Assembly: GCA_900473795.1 (NCBI GenBank)
Contig: UCMT01000006.1
Span: 1-64,000 of the forward strand
Length of the DNA stretch: 64,000 nt
DNA from: Hyphomicrobiales bacterium
Lineage (GTDB): Bacteria; Pseudomonadota; Alphaproteobacteria; Rhizobiales; Rhizobiaceae
Direction: 5' to 3'
This document shows positions 9,401 through 18,581 of the stretch, piece after piece. Below the pieces are notes generated by a model. That model was given only the letters and a program-made list of their open reading frames with translations. It did not search any database and was not told the origin of the DNA. The position numbers were made by a program, and so were the translations under genes. How positions within the stretch are numbered: position 1 is the first letter of the stretch; each line of letters begins with the position of its first letter.

Positions 9401-9809
9401 CGAGTGCGGAGCGAAGCATCGCGTCATTGTCCTTCGGCAACAGGGCCTCTCCGCCGCCGTCGCGATCGATCCCGAACATCTGGTGCAGAATGGCGGTCGC
9501 CCGCTCCGGAGAAGGATCGATTTGCCGAAATGCATAGGCAAAGCCATAGAAGTCGCCGATCGAATAGCGCACGGCATTCGACTGGCTGAGGCTTTCGGCC
9601 TGCCGCGTGGCAAAGGTCAGATACTGTTCGATTTCACTGCGCTTGGCGTCCCGAACGAAACCGAGTTTGGCGAAGGTTTCCGCCGTGACGCTGCGGTTGA
9701 GAATATAGAAGAAGGCGGAAGCGGTGGCCAAAAGCGGCAGCAGGCTGATCGCCAGAAGAATGAGCAGAAGGCGGCCCCGGAATCCGGACGGCGACAGCGC
9801 TCTCAGCAT
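6402..9809 (-). CDS. Hybrid sensor histidine kinase with Cache-type sensor, HAMP, kinase, receiver and PAS-like region
   Basis: About 1135 residues. Order: membrane helix (about 10-32), a periplasmic region of about 290 residues resembling a double Cache sensor, second helix (VIALALVLLPVLAGLVFYL), HAMP, coiled coil, HisKA with phospho-acceptor His460 in [10 protein letters not shown], HATPase (N, G1 DTGVGIAND, G2 GTGLGL), and a receiver with Asp767 in VVLDVMMPG and Lys in VVKPF. A PAS-like segment (LLDIFEVAILCTDRQGR) and about 190 further residues with no family I can name follow. Start is uncertain: 9809 has GGGAAT about 9 bases upstream; 9860 is an alternative 17 residues longer. The frame stays open far upstream (to 11378), but that part is antisense to the binding-protein gene. 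The gene is divergent from the peptide transporter operon; whether it controls it is unknown. Confidence 0.88.
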   Translation of the reverse strand: MLRALSPSGFRGRLLLILLAISLLPLLATASAFFYILNRSVTAETFAKLGFVRDAKRSEIEQYLTFATRQAESLSQSNAVRYSIGDFYGFAYAFRQIDPSPERATAILHQMFGIDRDGGGEALLPKDNDAMLRSALEYANAHQQFHDDFVSFVTTSEFENLYLITPDQRVVYSVEKDRYLGTDLKALVTTTPLSRLSRAMAEAPKSQTILVGDFTTDPVTGKFAAYLAVRVAFYNKVRGMVIFRMGTKGLNRIVQSQQGAAGSLYLLNSDGRYISAPEGRKAGTQSDPVATDFDGAPSSAALVEDGLGGVPALAASTQVHFGAVAWSLVAEVSESVAFANSNSLRQIVIALALVLLPVLAGLVFYLSGTMTRPVQRLTDAAGAIADGDLDHAMPEIKNPSELGRLTASFTRMRDAVSEQLNLINQKNAELEKHVGLIEEKNKALEEADRMKDAFVANTSHELRTPLNGIIGISETLAAGVAGELTATQRNQLQLISFSARRLSRLVDDLLDLYRIRQGRMRLDIHPVHIATSVSNVLKMCEPLLRGEPVALEVDIPEDIPFVMADPVRLEQILYNLLGNAIKYAGQSTIRLIAAPERKDIAISVEDTGVGIANDNLERIFQPLEQAGVGDGTRGASGTGLGLTIARQLATFLNGKLTAHSVLGEGSRFTLVLPAATVEPSYVDYFGEELDQKRLHETVDMIARSQITADAPADPGMPLILVVDDEPINIQVLRNVLQPVGYAVRAAENGVDALACIERLKPDLVVLDVMMPGMSGLEVAKAIRERHDLLDIPIIMVTARSRTRDVIAGFEHGANDYVVKPFVKEELLARVATLLEAARARSQIRENTSLKAEIDRRVQIEEALRLSQKRMARLLDIFEVAILCTDRQGRIAYANQTALGMFGTPAIAGETLLSALTGGELATRVNQAVKQDGEFFLGDVRFGDHTSTLNAFELDSGNGGGLALVIQPSARSDPGLSRRMVRHVLGAIDSVGASLALTAPEQESTDSLFVEPPAAQENQSAYRSIVVDIMQHSLELWKCATGKGKIEFAERSGIWRVSFDRSSLQARTLDKYLLIETLPLNPRWRDVIRSGEFVLAHVMKKGAAGDDELNNLAHALRKDLEHLRSLLRDGRNYVSA

Positions 9810-10058
9810 CGGCAATATTCCCGCAGCGTGTCTGGCATACACTCTCCCGCTTTTCCGCATGGCGGACAATCCCGGGCAATCTATACAATTGCGGAAAAAG
9901 AGGGATCGGTTTTTTCGATATGACCGTAATTTCCGGTTTTGACGATTTTGCCGCAACTCTTGCCGGAATTGCCGGGTGACTTTGCCGTGGGCGCTGCGCT
10001 GATATGCCCTCGCCAACCGGCCGGGCAGAGACCCGCGCCTTGAAAATGGGGAACGGAA

Positions 10059-11714
10059 ATGAACATCAAGACTGTTTTGAAGGCCGTGCTCGTTGCCAGT
10101 GTCATGGCCCCGGTGTCTGCACGTGCGGAAGTGATACTGACCGCATTGCCGGACGAATCGACGGCATGGGTGGAGAATTACAATCCTTTCAATACCACGA
10201 CCCGAGTGCCGTCGGTCGAAGATTTCATGTACGAGCCGCTGGTGATTTTCAACGCACTCAAGGATGGCGAACCGAACTATCGGCTGGCGGAATCCTTTTC
10301 CTATTCGGATGATCTGAAGAGCGTCACCTTCAAGCTCAGGGATGTGAAATGGTCGGACGGCAAACCCTTCACGGCGAAGGACGTGGTCTTCACCTTCAAT
10401 TTGATCAAGGAACACAAGGCCCTTGACCTGCAGGCGATCTGGGACCAGATCGACGGTATCGAGGCGCCTGACGATCGTACGGTGAAGATCAATTACAAAA
10501 GCCCGAACAGCGGCCTGATCTTCAAAATCGTGCAGATCTACATCGTACCGGAACATGTCTGGGCGTCGGTCAAGGATCCCGTCTCGTTCACCAATCCCAA
10601 GCCGGTGGGGAGCGGTCCACTCACAGAAATCCGTCGCTTCACGCCGCAGGAATATGTGCAGTGCCGCAATCCCAACTATTGGGACAATGCCACGCTGAAG
10701 ATCGATTGCATGCGCTTCCCGCAGGTCGCCGGCAATGATCAGACGATTGCGCTCGCCGCCAAGGGCGAACTCGACTGGTTCGGTTCTTTCCTTCCCGACA
10801 TCGAGAAGACCTATGTCGGCACCGACCCAAAAAACCATGGCTACTGGTTTCCGGCCGGTTCCATGGTCACCTTTACAATGAACTTCGAGACAACGAACGC
10901 CGGCAATCACGAGGCTTTCAACAACCTCGCATTCCGTCGCGCCTTCTCGATGGCGATGGATCGGCAGGGAATGGTCGATATTGCCGGCTATGGCTACCCC
11001 ACGCTCAACGAATATCCTTCCGGTCTCGGTCGCGCCTTCCATTCCTGGAACAATCCGAAAGTTGACGAGAAATACGGCTCCTTCTCGAAATACAATATCG
11101 AGGGCGCCAGGGCCGAACTCGCCAAGGCGGGCTTCAAGGATACAGATGGCGACGGCTTCGTGGAAAACCCCGACGGCAGCAAGATCAGCTTCGACATCAT
11201 CGTGCCGAATGGCTGGACCGATTGGGTGAACACTTGCCAACTGGCGATCGAGGGACTGACCGAGGCCGGCATTCAGGCAAAGCTTGCGACGCCGGATGTT
11301 CCCGGCTGGACCGATGCGCTGATAACCGGAAAATATGATGTGGCGATCAACTCGTTCCGCACCGGCGTCACCCCGCATTTCATGTATGACGAGGCGCTCA
11401 ACTCACGCAACAAGGGTAAAACGCGCTTTGCATCAGCCCACTACAGCAATCCCGAGCTCGATGCCCTGCTGAACTCGTTCTACACCACCAATGATCACGG
11501 CAAGCAGATCGAGATCATGAACAAGATCCAGGACGTCATCGGCGCGAACATGCCCTTCGTGGCGGTGTTCAACAATCCACTCTGGTACGAATACAACACC
11601 AAGCGCTTTACCGGCTGGTTCAACGCAGACAATCCGGTGGCCCGTCCCGTCGTCTATGGCGGTGTGCCGGAACGGCTCCTGCATCTTCTGGCCCTGCGAC
11701 CGGTCGCCCAGTAA
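10059..11714 (+). CDS. ABC transporter substrate-binding protein, dipeptide/oligopeptide type (SBP family 5)
   Basis: A 551-residue periplasmic binding protein. Residues 1-24 form a signal peptide ending in VSARA. The family-5 signature is present: YEPLVIF, YRLAESFSYSDDLKSVTFKL, and DVKWSDGKPFTAKDVVFTF. Start ATG 10059 has GGGGAACGG upstream. It is the first gene of a complete importer (binding protein, two permeases, two ATPases) running to 15507. Family 5 proteins bind peptides, nickel complexes, opines or oligosaccharides, so the ligand cannot be given from sequence alone. A stable hairpin follows before the permease gene and may raise expression of this gene relative to the rest. Confidence 0.92.
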   Translation: MNIKTVLKAVLVASVMAPVSARAEVILTALPDESTAWVENYNPFNTTTRVPSVEDFMYEPLVIFNALKDGEPNYRLAESFSYSDDLKSVTFKLRDVKWSDGKPFTAKDVVFTFNLIKEHKALDLQAIWDQIDGIEAPDDRTVKINYKSPNSGLIFKIVQIYIVPEHVWASVKDPVSFTNPKPVGSGPLTEIRRFTPQEYVQCRNPNYWDNATLKIDCMRFPQVAGNDQTIALAAKGELDWFGSFLPDIEKTYVGTDPKNHGYWFPAGSMVTFTMNFETTNAGNHEAFNNLAFRRAFSMAMDRQGMVDIAGYGYPTLNEYPSGLGRAFHSWNNPKVDEKYGSFSKYNIEGARAELAKAGFKDTDGDGFVENPDGSKISFDIIVPNGWTDWVNTCQLAIEGLTEAGIQAKLATPDVPGWTDALITGKYDVAINSFRTGVTPHFMYDEALNSRNKGKTRFASAHYSNPELDALLNSFYTTNDHGKQIEIMNKIQDVIGANMPFVAVFNNPLWYEYNTKRFTGWFNADNPVARPVVYGGVPERLLHLLALRPVAQ

Positions 11715-11755
11715 CCCCACGCGCGTCCGGCGTTCTCCCCGCCCGGACGTGCCCC

Positions 11756-11784
11756 TTCGGTTCAGGCGTCCCGCCTGAACCGAA
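11756..11784 (+). other. Hairpin between binding-protein gene and permease gene
   Basis: A perfect 13-bp inverted repeat (11756-11768 with 11772-11784) has a 3-base loop. No T-run follows. Hairpins at this place in ABC operons commonly stabilise the upstream message or cause partial termination, so that the binding protein is made in excess (known behaviour, inferred here). Confidence 0.65.
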
Positions 11785-11830
11785 TTGGTCACTGCCGTTC
11801 GCCCGCTCGGCCGCTGCCGGAGACAAATAG

Positions 11831-12808
11831 ATGACCTTTATCCTGCGAAGACTGGTTTTCTACATTGCCGCCTTCTTTACCGCGGCCACGATAAATTTCT
11901 TCATACCGCGGTTGATGCCCGGCAATCCGGTGGATGTCATGTTCGCTAAGATGAACTCCTCCCTGCCGCCGGAAGCCAAGGCGGCGCTGATCGAGACCTT
12001 CGGCTTTGCCTCAGGGCCGCTTCATCTGCAATTCCTCGATTATATGAAAAGCGTCTTCATCTGGGATCTGGGACCATCGATCAAATTCTATCCGCTGAGT
12101 GTTGGCCAGGTGCTCGGCCATGCGCTGCCCTGGACGATCACGCTCGCGGGTACGGCGTCTGTTCTCGCCTTCATGACGGGTTCACTCCTGGGCGTTTCTG
12201 CCGCCTGGCGGCGCGGCGGCATCCTTGACACGGTTGCCTCCCCCGGCGCGCTTGCACTCCAATCCATTCCTGCTGTCGTCATTGCCCTGACCGGGCTCTA
12301 TGTCTTCGGCCTAATCCTCGCCTGGTTCCCGACAAGCTTCGCCTTCGATCCGCAGCTTGACCCGGGGCTGACGCCGAGCTTCCTTTCCAGCGCGCTTTAT
12401 CATGCCGCCATGCCGGTCTTGTCGCTCGCGTTCGTGCACATTGGCGGCTATCTCGTCACCATGCGCAACAACATGATCGGCCAGCTCGGCGAGGATTATG
12501 TTGTCATGGGCATGGCCAAGGGACTGTCCGACCGGCGGGTGATGTTCAACTACGCTGCACGCAATGCCCTGCTTCCGAGCGTCACGGCCTTTGCCATCAC
12601 CCTGGGTGCGGTGATGGGTGGGTCGCTGGTAACGGAGGTGGTGTTCAACTATCCGGGCCTTGGCCATCTCCTCTATCTCGGCATTGTCGCCCGCGATTAT
12701 CCGCTCATCCAAGGCCAGTTGCTGATCATGACGCTCGCCATGCTCTCGGCCAATCTGCTGGTGGACCTCATGTATGTGCTGCTTGATCCACGACTGCGGA
12801 AGGCTTGA
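11831..12808 (+). CDS. ABC transporter permease, DppB type
   Basis: A 325-residue inner-membrane permease with the typical DppB start (RRLVFYIAAFFTAATINFFIPRL at its N-terminus, seen as one helix then PGNPVD) and about six helices. The BPD_transp_1 coupling motif is near residues 226-250 (VMGMAKGLSDRRVMFNYAARNA). It forms the channel with the next gene. Start ATG 11831 has GGAG 9 bases before it. The stop lies 2 bases before the ATG chosen for the next permease. Confidence 0.92.
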   Translation: MTFILRRLVFYIAAFFTAATINFFIPRLMPGNPVDVMFAKMNSSLPPEAKAALIETFGFASGPLHLQFLDYMKSVFIWDLGPSIKFYPLSVGQVLGHALPWTITLAGTASVLAFMTGSLLGVSAAWRRGGILDTVASPGALALQSIPAVVIALTGLYVFGLILAWFPTSFAFDPQLDPGLTPSFLSSALYHAAMPVLSLAFVHIGGYLVTMRNNMIGQLGEDYVVMGMAKGLSDRRVMFNYAARNALLPSVTAFAITLGAVMGGSLVTEVVFNYPGLGHLLYLGIVARDYPLIQGQLLIMTLAMLSANLLVDLMYVLLDPRLRKA

Positions 12809-12810
12809 TC

Positions 12811-13725
12811 ATGCAGAGAATTTTCTTGCCGCTTCTCAGCAACCGCAAGGCACTCATCGGCCTTGCCATTGTCTTCCTGTATGTGGCGATCGCCGTGCTC
12901 GCGCCTGTGCTGACCGGTCATGATCCCATCAAACGCGTCGGCCGGCCGCATGAGGCACCGTCGCTCGATCATATCCTTGGCACGACCCGCATGGGTCGCG
13001 ATGTCTTTACCCAGTTGATCTGGGGCACGCGCACATCATTGTTCATCGGGCTTCTGGCGGGCTCGATCGTCACTGTGGTCGGCGTCATCCTGGGGGTGAC
13101 CGCCGGCTATTTCGGTGGCAGGATCGATGAGACCATCAGTTTCATCACCAATATCGCACTCGTGATCCCGCAACTGCCGCTGCTGCTTGTCATCGCAGCG
13201 TTTATCGGTGAAGCGAGCCCCTTGGTGATCGCGCTGATCATCGGGCTGACCTCCTGGGCCTGGGGGGCGCGGGTCACGCGGGCGCAGACCATGACGCTCC
13301 GGCAGCGCGATTTCATCCTTGCCTCCGAACTGATCGGGGAGCCCAAATGGCGCATGATCGTGGTCGAACTCATGCCCAACCTACTCTCGATCATCGGCTT
13401 CAACTTCATCGGTTCGGTCATCTATACGATCATCACCGAAGCGACGCTGGAATTCCTGGGTCTCGGCGATCCCCTCGCAATATCCTGGGGCACCATGCTC
13501 TATAACGCCCAGACCGCCTCTGCAATGAGCGTCGGCGCCTGGTGGGAAGTGTTCGCGCCGGCAACCGCAATCGCCGTCGTCGGCATCGGTCTCTCGATGA
13601 TCAATTTCGCCGTCGATGAGATTTCCAATCCGCGGTTGCGCACGCTCGGGACGCTTAGTGCGGCCATCAGGAAGCAGCGCAAGCTGGATCGCGACCGGCG
13701 CGTGATCCATGAACAGGAGGCTTGA
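12811..13725 (+). CDS. ABC transporter permease, DppC type
   Basis: A 304-residue second permease of the peptide-type importer. It has a short N-terminal cytoplasmic part, a first helix at about 11-33, the DppC-like linker (LGTTRMGRDVFTQLIWGTRTS), then five helices and the coupling motif near ILASELIGEPKWRMIV. ATG 12811 is preferred because GGAAGG is placed 7 bases upstream; a TTG at 12805 would overlap the preceding stop. It pairs with the DppB-type gene. Confidence 0.92.
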   Translation: MQRIFLPLLSNRKALIGLAIVFLYVAIAVLAPVLTGHDPIKRVGRPHEAPSLDHILGTTRMGRDVFTQLIWGTRTSLFIGLLAGSIVTVVGVILGVTAGYFGGRIDETISFITNIALVIPQLPLLLVIAAFIGEASPLVIALIIGLTSWAWGARVTRAQTMTLRQRDFILASELIGEPKWRMIVVELMPNLLSIIGFNFIGSVIYTIITEATLEFLGLGDPLAISWGTMLYNAQTASAMSVGAWWEVFAPATAIAVVGIGLSMINFAVDEISNPRLRTLGTLSAAIRKQRKLDRDRRVIHEQEA

Positions 13726-13726
13726 A

Positions 13727-14536
13727 ATGAGTGTCTCCTCCAATCTCGTCGAAGTGCGTGGCCTGCAGGTGGATTTCCTTACTCAGAACGGTCTGTTCAC
13801 GGCGGTCAAGGGCGTGGATTTCGACATAAAACGCGGCGAGGTGATGGGGCTTGCCGGCGAAAGCGGCTGCGGAAAATCGACCATCGCGTTCGCTCTTATG
13901 CGGCTGCATCGCCCACCGGCGATCATTTCAAAAGGTGATATCAGGATCGACGGGACGGATGTGCTCGCGCTTTCTCCCCGGGCCTTGGAGCAGTGGCGAT
14001 GGCGCAAGGTGTCGATGGTGTTTCAAAGCGCCATGAGCTCGCTGAACCCGGTATTGACGATCTTCGAACAGTTCCGGGATGTGCTGGCGCGGCACGAGGG
14101 AATGGGGCGGGATGCGGCGCGGGCACGGGCCGAGACGCTGATGCGCCTGGTTTCCATTCCCTCCAATCGGCTCGACGACTATCCGCATCAATTGTCCGGC
14201 GGCATGCGCCAACGTGTCGTGCTGGCCATTGCGCTCGCGCTCGAACCGCAACTGGTGATCATGGACGAGCCGACGACGGCGCTCGATGTGGTCGTCCAGC
14301 GGGAAATTCTGCAGGAGATCGTCGTGCTCAAGGAAACGCTCGGTTTTTCCATTCTGTTCATCACGCATGATCTGGCCCTGATGGCGCAATTCGCTGATCG
14401 AATCGCCGTCATGCTGAAAGGAGAAATCGTGGAAACCGCGGCGGTTGGCGAGATCGTCACCGCACCGCGCCATGACTATACCCGCCGGCTTTGGGCGGCG
14501 ATGCCGCGGCTCGGCCATGGAATGGAGGCCGTATGA
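13727..14536 (+). CDS. ABC transporter ATP-binding protein, DppD type
   Basis: A 269-residue ATPase of the importer. Walker [10 protein letters not shown] is at about residue 40, Q-loop MVFQSAM, signature LSGGMRQR, Walker [13 protein letters not shown], and H-loop ITHD. All catalytic positions look intact. ATG 13727 is chosen because a perfect AGGAGG ends 6 bases upstream; the ATG at 13709 lies inside the previous gene. It is shorter than many DppD proteins because the C-terminal oligopeptide-transporter extension ends early (at GHGMEAV). Its stop overlaps the next start. Confidence 0.92.
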   Translation: MSVSSNLVEVRGLQVDFLTQNGLFTAVKGVDFDIKRGEVMGLAGESGCGKSTIAFALMRLHRPPAIISKGDIRIDGTDVLALSPRALEQWRWRKVSMVFQSAMSSLNPVLTIFEQFRDVLARHEGMGRDAARARAETLMRLVSIPSNRLDDYPHQLSGGMRQRVVLAIALALEPQLVIMDEPTTALDVVVQREILQEIVVLKETLGFSILFITHDLALMAQFADRIAVMLKGEIVETAAVGEIVTAPRHDYTRRLWAAMPRLGHGMEAV

Positions 14537-15507
14537 TGGAAGGTAATTCCTCTCCTTTGCTGCAACTCGAGAACGTCACCAAGACCTTCACGCTAAAGCC
14601 GCTCTTCGGGTCTGAAAAACGGGTCGAGGCCCTGCGAAACGTATCTCTGAGACTGGAGGCGGGAAGGGCGCTCGCAATCGTCGGCGAATCCGGTTCCGGT
14701 AAATCGACCGTGGGGAGGGCGGTCACCCGGCTCTTCCAGTTGACATCGGGCCGCATCCTGTTTGCGGGCCGGGATATCGCCGATCTCACCACGCGTGCGG
14801 ACCGGATGCGCTATCTCAGCATGGTACAGATGGTGTTTCAAGACCCATTCGCGGCCCTCAATCCCGCGCACACGATTCGTCATCACCTTGTCCGGCCGCT
14901 CGCCCTACGGGGCTTGAAGAGCGCCGCATTGGAGGCGGCGGCGCGGCAAACGCTTGCCGACGTCGAGCTCGATCCGGATATGACGCTCGACAAGTATCCG
15001 CACGAGCTTTCCGGCGGGCAGCGACAGCGCATCAATCTCGCTCGCGCGCTGGCCGTCGATGCAAGATTGATCGTGGCGGATGAGCCGACATCCATGCTGG
15101 ACGTCTCGATCCGCCGATCGGTGCTCGATCTCATGCGCCGGCTGAAGCATGAACGCGCCATCAGCTTCCTCTACATCACGCACGATATCGCCACGGCGCA
15201 TTATATCGCCGAGGAGACGGCGGTGATGTTTGCGGGTCAGATCGTCGAGTACGGCCCTTCGGCAAGCGTAATCCGTAACCCGCAGCATCCCTATACGCGG
15301 CTGTTGCTGTCGGCGGTACCTGATCCAGCTGTCAGGATCGTGGGGCCGAGCGGAGCGGAAAGCCAGTCGTTTTCGGTAGATGCCGAGACCGTCCGTGATT
15401 TCTCGCGCAGGCCGGTCGGGCAATCCCGTGAAGTTGTTCCCGGCCACTTTGTCTACCATCATTCCGACATGAACCCATCGATAGGGGAGGCTGCCCTGCA
15501 TGCCTGA
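14533..15507 (+). CDS. ABC transporter ATP-binding protein, DppF type
   Basis: A 324-residue second ATPase. Walker A GESGSGKST, Q-loop MVFQDPF, signature LSGGQRQR, Walker B LIVADEPTSMLD and H-loop ITHD are complete. The C-terminal oligo_HPY-type segment (NPQHPYTRLLLSAVPDP) is present. Start ATG 14533 overlaps the previous stop (ATGA); the adjacent ATG 14536 would be equally placed after GGAGG at 14524-14528. Working with the DppD-type subunit, it energises the permease pair. Confidence 0.92.
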   Translation: MMEGNSSPLLQLENVTKTFTLKPLFGSEKRVEALRNVSLRLEAGRALAIVGESGSGKSTVGRAVTRLFQLTSGRILFAGRDIADLTTRADRMRYLSMVQMVFQDPFAALNPAHTIRHHLVRPLALRGLKSAALEAAARQTLADVELDPDMTLDKYPHELSGGQRQRINLARALAVDARLIVADEPTSMLDVSIRRSVLDLMRRLKHERAISFLYITHDIATAHYIAEETAVMFAGQIVEYGPSASVIRNPQHPYTRLLLSAVPDPAVRIVGPSGAESQSFSVDAETVRDFSRRPVGQSREVVPGHFVYHHSDMNPSIGEAALHA

Positions 15508-15970
15508 TCTTCTGGTCCGCCTTTACGACCTGCCTGCCCACGACGCCGCAAGGGTGTCATCGCAGGGCATCACGATACGCCGCGCGCTGACGCCGGAGCG
15601 CCGCCAGGTCCTCGACTGGATAGAAAAGCATTTCGGCCCGAAATGGGCCGCCGAAAGTGAAACCGGCTTCGGCGGCCATCCGATCATGACCTGGATTGCG
15701 GTCAAGGATGGCGACATGCTCGGCTTTGGCTGCGGCGACGCCACGGCCAAGGGCTTTTTCGGTCCGACCGGGGTCATAGAGGATCGGCGCGGCCAAGGGG
15801 TGGGCGAGGCGCTGTTGTTTGCCGTTCTCAACGGTCTGCACGAGGCAGGTTACGCCTATGCCATTATCGGTGATCCAGGCCCGATCGAATTTTACCGCAA
15901 CCGCCTTGATGCGCTCGAGATTCCCGCCTCCTGGCCCGGAATCTATCGCGGCATGCTCGGCACGTCCTAA
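15500..15970 (+). CDS. GNAT-family N-acetyltransferase
   Basis: A 156-residue protein with the GNAT acetyl-CoA motif at about residues 95-110 (GVIEDRRGQGVGEALLFAVL) and the following strand YAYAIIGDPGPIEFYRNR. Start ATG 15500 overlaps the ATPase gene by 8 bases and has GGGGAGG 9 bases upstream, so it belongs to the importer operon. It may modify the imported compound, for example by detoxifying or activating an amine; the substrate is unknown. Confidence 0.85.
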   Translation: MPDLLVRLYDLPAHDAARVSSQGITIRRALTPERRQVLDWIEKHFGPKWAAESETGFGGHPIMTWIAVKDGDMLGFGCGDATAKGFFGPTGVIEDRRGQGVGEALLFAVLNGLHEAGYAYAIIGDPGPIEFYRNRLDALEIPASWPGIYRGMLGTS

Positions 15971-16402
15971 ACTCGCCGATGTTGCGTCTATCCTGACCGC
16001 CGAAGGCTGATTGCATCTTGCAGGCTCGGTCACTGAGCGGCGAGGGTTGCAGCAACACAGGGGAGACCACTGGCTCTCGCTACCTCTGTCGAGGCAAGAT
16101 GCTCCGCGTTCATTTAAAGTGTCTGCCGGTGTCTGCCAGAAGCGAGAGCCTGCCATTCCGCGCCGAAGGAATGAGCAGCCCGGAGAGGGCGCCGTTTACC
16201 TGCTTGTGGTTAGCCGCTTCGTGCTTGCAAAAGCGACCGGCTTTGCTCTGGTTCCATTTTGTGAGAATAGTTCGTAAAATGGATACGGTCGTGCTTTTTC
16301 GTACGACTTGATGTTCACCGAAAAGTTGCGTCTTAATGAAACTCAAACCAGTCTTCGCGTAAGATCGGTTTTCCAAGTCTGTGAGAAGGCCCACGTAGCG
16401 TG
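15971..16402. other. Gene-free stretch upstream of diguanylate cyclase gene
   Basis: There is no convincing coding frame here. The right half becomes AT-richer (about 16250-16340), as expected for the promoter region of the downstream gene, but I cannot name a clear -35/-10 pair. Confidence 0.5.
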
Positions 16403-18301
16403 ATGAATGGCATATGGGAGCAGTTTGCTGGCAACCTTGCCTTTGTCAGCTTGGCCATTTCGATTTGGGCTCATCTCTCGATCTGGTTTCAACGTCAAAT
16501 TGTCGGATATGAAAAAATCATGTTCGGCACCATGGCCGGCGGTGCGTCCATCGGCTCGATGTTGCTTGCCGTTCAATTCAGTCCTGGCGTTTATGTGGAC
16601 CTCCGCTTTGCGCCGCTTGCCCTTTCGGGCATGTTTGGCGGGCCGATTGCGGCAGTCGTGGCCGCCTTGCTTACAGTTGCTTTTCGCATTTGGATCGGCG
16701 GGACTGGAATGACCGATGGCGTGCTGGTGACCATTGCCGTCACTGGCATGGGGCTTGTAGCGAACCTCTTGATCAGAAAGAAAGCTCCGGTCTTCTCGCA
16801 CCTTGTTCTACTCGCGGCTGCGATCGGATGTCTGCTTATTGCGTCAATGGGATTGCTGCCTGCTCTGTCGAAGGTCCAGGCGCTGAATGCAGTCGGTCTA
16901 CCTATGACGGCGATGAACTGTGCAGCGACCATCGTAGGCGGCCTTATCATATTGAAAACGCAGCGTCTCGAGCTCGAGCGCAGAATATTGGAGACTGCAT
17001 TTTCGCAATCGCCCGACTATCTCTACGTGAAGGATCGGGACAGCCGGTTCATCACCGTCAACGAAAATATGATCCGCCTCTATCGTTTCGAAACCACGAC
17101 AGAGATGTTGGGCCTGTCGGATTTCAATCTCTTGCCGCGACCGCTCGCTGAGGAATTGTATCACCGCGAGCAGGAAGTCATGCGCACGGGCATACCCCTT
17201 ATCGACTGCGCCGAGTATATCGAGGGTAGAGATCTGCTCGCCTCCAAGGTTCCTCTGAGGGACCGGGATGGGCGCGTGATCGGTCTGGCCGGCGTAACGC
17301 GGGATATCACCGAACGCACAGCCCTTGAACGGGAATTGCGGCAAAGCAAGAACCTGCTATCCCACGCGATGGCGGGAATGCCAGACGGTTTTGCGATGTT
17401 TGACAGCGAGGGCATTCTCCTCTTTTGCAACGAACAATACCGAGACGCGTTTCCGTTGTCCGCAGATGCTCGGGTGGTTGGTGCGCACATCAGCGACATT
17501 TTACGCCGTGTGGCCGAAACCCGTGAGCGGCTGGATATCTCCTACGATTCGACGGAAGACTGGATCAAGGCGGCCAGTGCCACCTTGCATGAGAACAAGA
17601 ACGAAGAGATTCAACTTCAGACCGGCGACTGGCGCAGCATCAAGACGCGACGGGCGGCAGACGGGACCGCGATGGTTGTCGTTTCGGACATCACGACGAT
17701 GAAGCAGGCCGAAATCGCCTTGAGGCTGTCTGCCGAGCAGATGAAAAACCTCGCGGAAACCGACGGATTGACGGGGATCGTCAACCGCCGGGCCTTTGAC
17801 GACGCGTTTGTGCGGGAGGCGGCGCGAAGTGCAAGGAACAAGACACCACTGAGCCTGTTGATGATCGATATCGATCGTTTCAAGGCGTTTAATGACACCT
17901 ACGGCCATCCCGCCGGAGACCAATGCCTGCGCCTGGTCAGCGAATGCCTGCTTCGATCCGTGAAGCGGCCCGCGGATATCGTCGCGCGATATGGTGGCGA
18001 GGAGTTTGTCGTTCTGCTTCCCGAAACAGAAGAGAATGGAGCGGTTATCGTTGCAGAAGGCTTCGCAAGCCACTTGAGGGCGGAAAATATCGTCCATTCC
18101 CAGAGTGAATTCGGCAGGGTGACTGCGAGTATCGGTATCTCGTCCGCAACAGGGGGCATTCTGCGCGCGGAGCCAAATCGCCTTCTGTCGATGGCGGACG
18201 CCGCGCTCTACGACGCCAAGGCGCAAGGTCGCAACCGCATTCTCACTCGCTCCCCTGCCGCCGGTTTAAACGTGGTCAGGGACGCTGCTGGCGCTACTTG
18301 A
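16403..18301 (+). CDS. Membrane diguanylate cyclase with 5TMR-LYT sensor, PAS domains and GGDEF
   Basis: About 632 residues. The N-terminal 190 residues are five or six helices resembling the 5TMR-LYT sensor of LytS-type proteins (AGGASIGSMLLAVQFSPG, VDLRFAPLALSGMFGGP). A first PAS (TAFSQSPDYLYVKDRD), a second PAS (HAMAGMPDGFAMFDSEG) and a GGDEF domain follow. The active-site motif is GGEEF (531-535), with an RxxD inhibitory site (RPAD) five residues before it, so it should make c-di-GMP under product feedback. The start may be GTG 16400 or ATG 16403; the ribosome site is weak. It stands alone between two unrelated operons. Cellulose synthase in the same window is a plausible c-di-GMP target (inference). 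Confidence 0.9.
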   Translation: MNGIWEQFAGNLAFVSLAISIWAHLSIWFQRQIVGYEKIMFGTMAGGASIGSMLLAVQFSPGVYVDLRFAPLALSGMFGGPIAAVVAALLTVAFRIWIGGTGMTDGVLVTIAVTGMGLVANLLIRKKAPVFSHLVLLAAAIGCLLIASMGLLPALSKVQALNAVGLPMTAMNCAATIVGGLIILKTQRLELERRILETAFSQSPDYLYVKDRDSRFITVNENMIRLYRFETTTEMLGLSDFNLLPRPLAEELYHREQEVMRTGIPLIDCAEYIEGRDLLASKVPLRDRDGRVIGLAGVTRDITERTALERELRQSKNLLSHAMAGMPDGFAMFDSEGILLFCNEQYRDAFPLSADARVVGAHISDILRRVAETRERLDISYDSTEDWIKAASATLHENKNEEIQLQTGDWRSIKTRRAADGTAMVVVSDITTMKQAEIALRLSAEQMKNLAETDGLTGIVNRRAFDDAFVREAARSARNKTPLSLLMIDIDRFKAFNDTYGHPAGDQCLRLVSECLLRSVKRPADIVARYGGEEFVVLLPETEENGAVIVAEGFASHLRAENIVHSQSEFGRVTASIGISSATGGILRAEPNRLLSMADAALYDAKAQGRNRILTRSPAAGLNVVRDAAGAT

Positions 18302-18581
18302 CAACTGGTCGACGCTGCCTGGATTCCACACAAGCTGGCTGCGTTCTGTAAAGCGGCTGGAGCTGTCGTCACTTGTTGCCCGCGAGCTGCCAGTTGCAGG
18401 AGAGGCGGGCGCTTAAGCGAACAGCCCTCGTTGCGCCTTCGACGCCAAGAACCGTATCACTCCTCAGTGCTGCATGGTATGGTCTCAGAGTTGGCGATGA
18501 TCGCAGCCGAAACTGCAAGTCGCTGACTGCGAGACCCGCTCCGTTGGCTAAATTGCGGGATCGACGCGGAAGGTTTCTTCC

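Noticed and set aside
9810-11378. Upstream part of a 1658-codon minus-strand open frame joined to the kinase
   Set aside because: It lies mostly antisense to a clear substrate-binding protein gene (10059-11714) and shows no domain; the real kinase begins near 9809-9860. Open antisense frames are common in GC-rich DNA.
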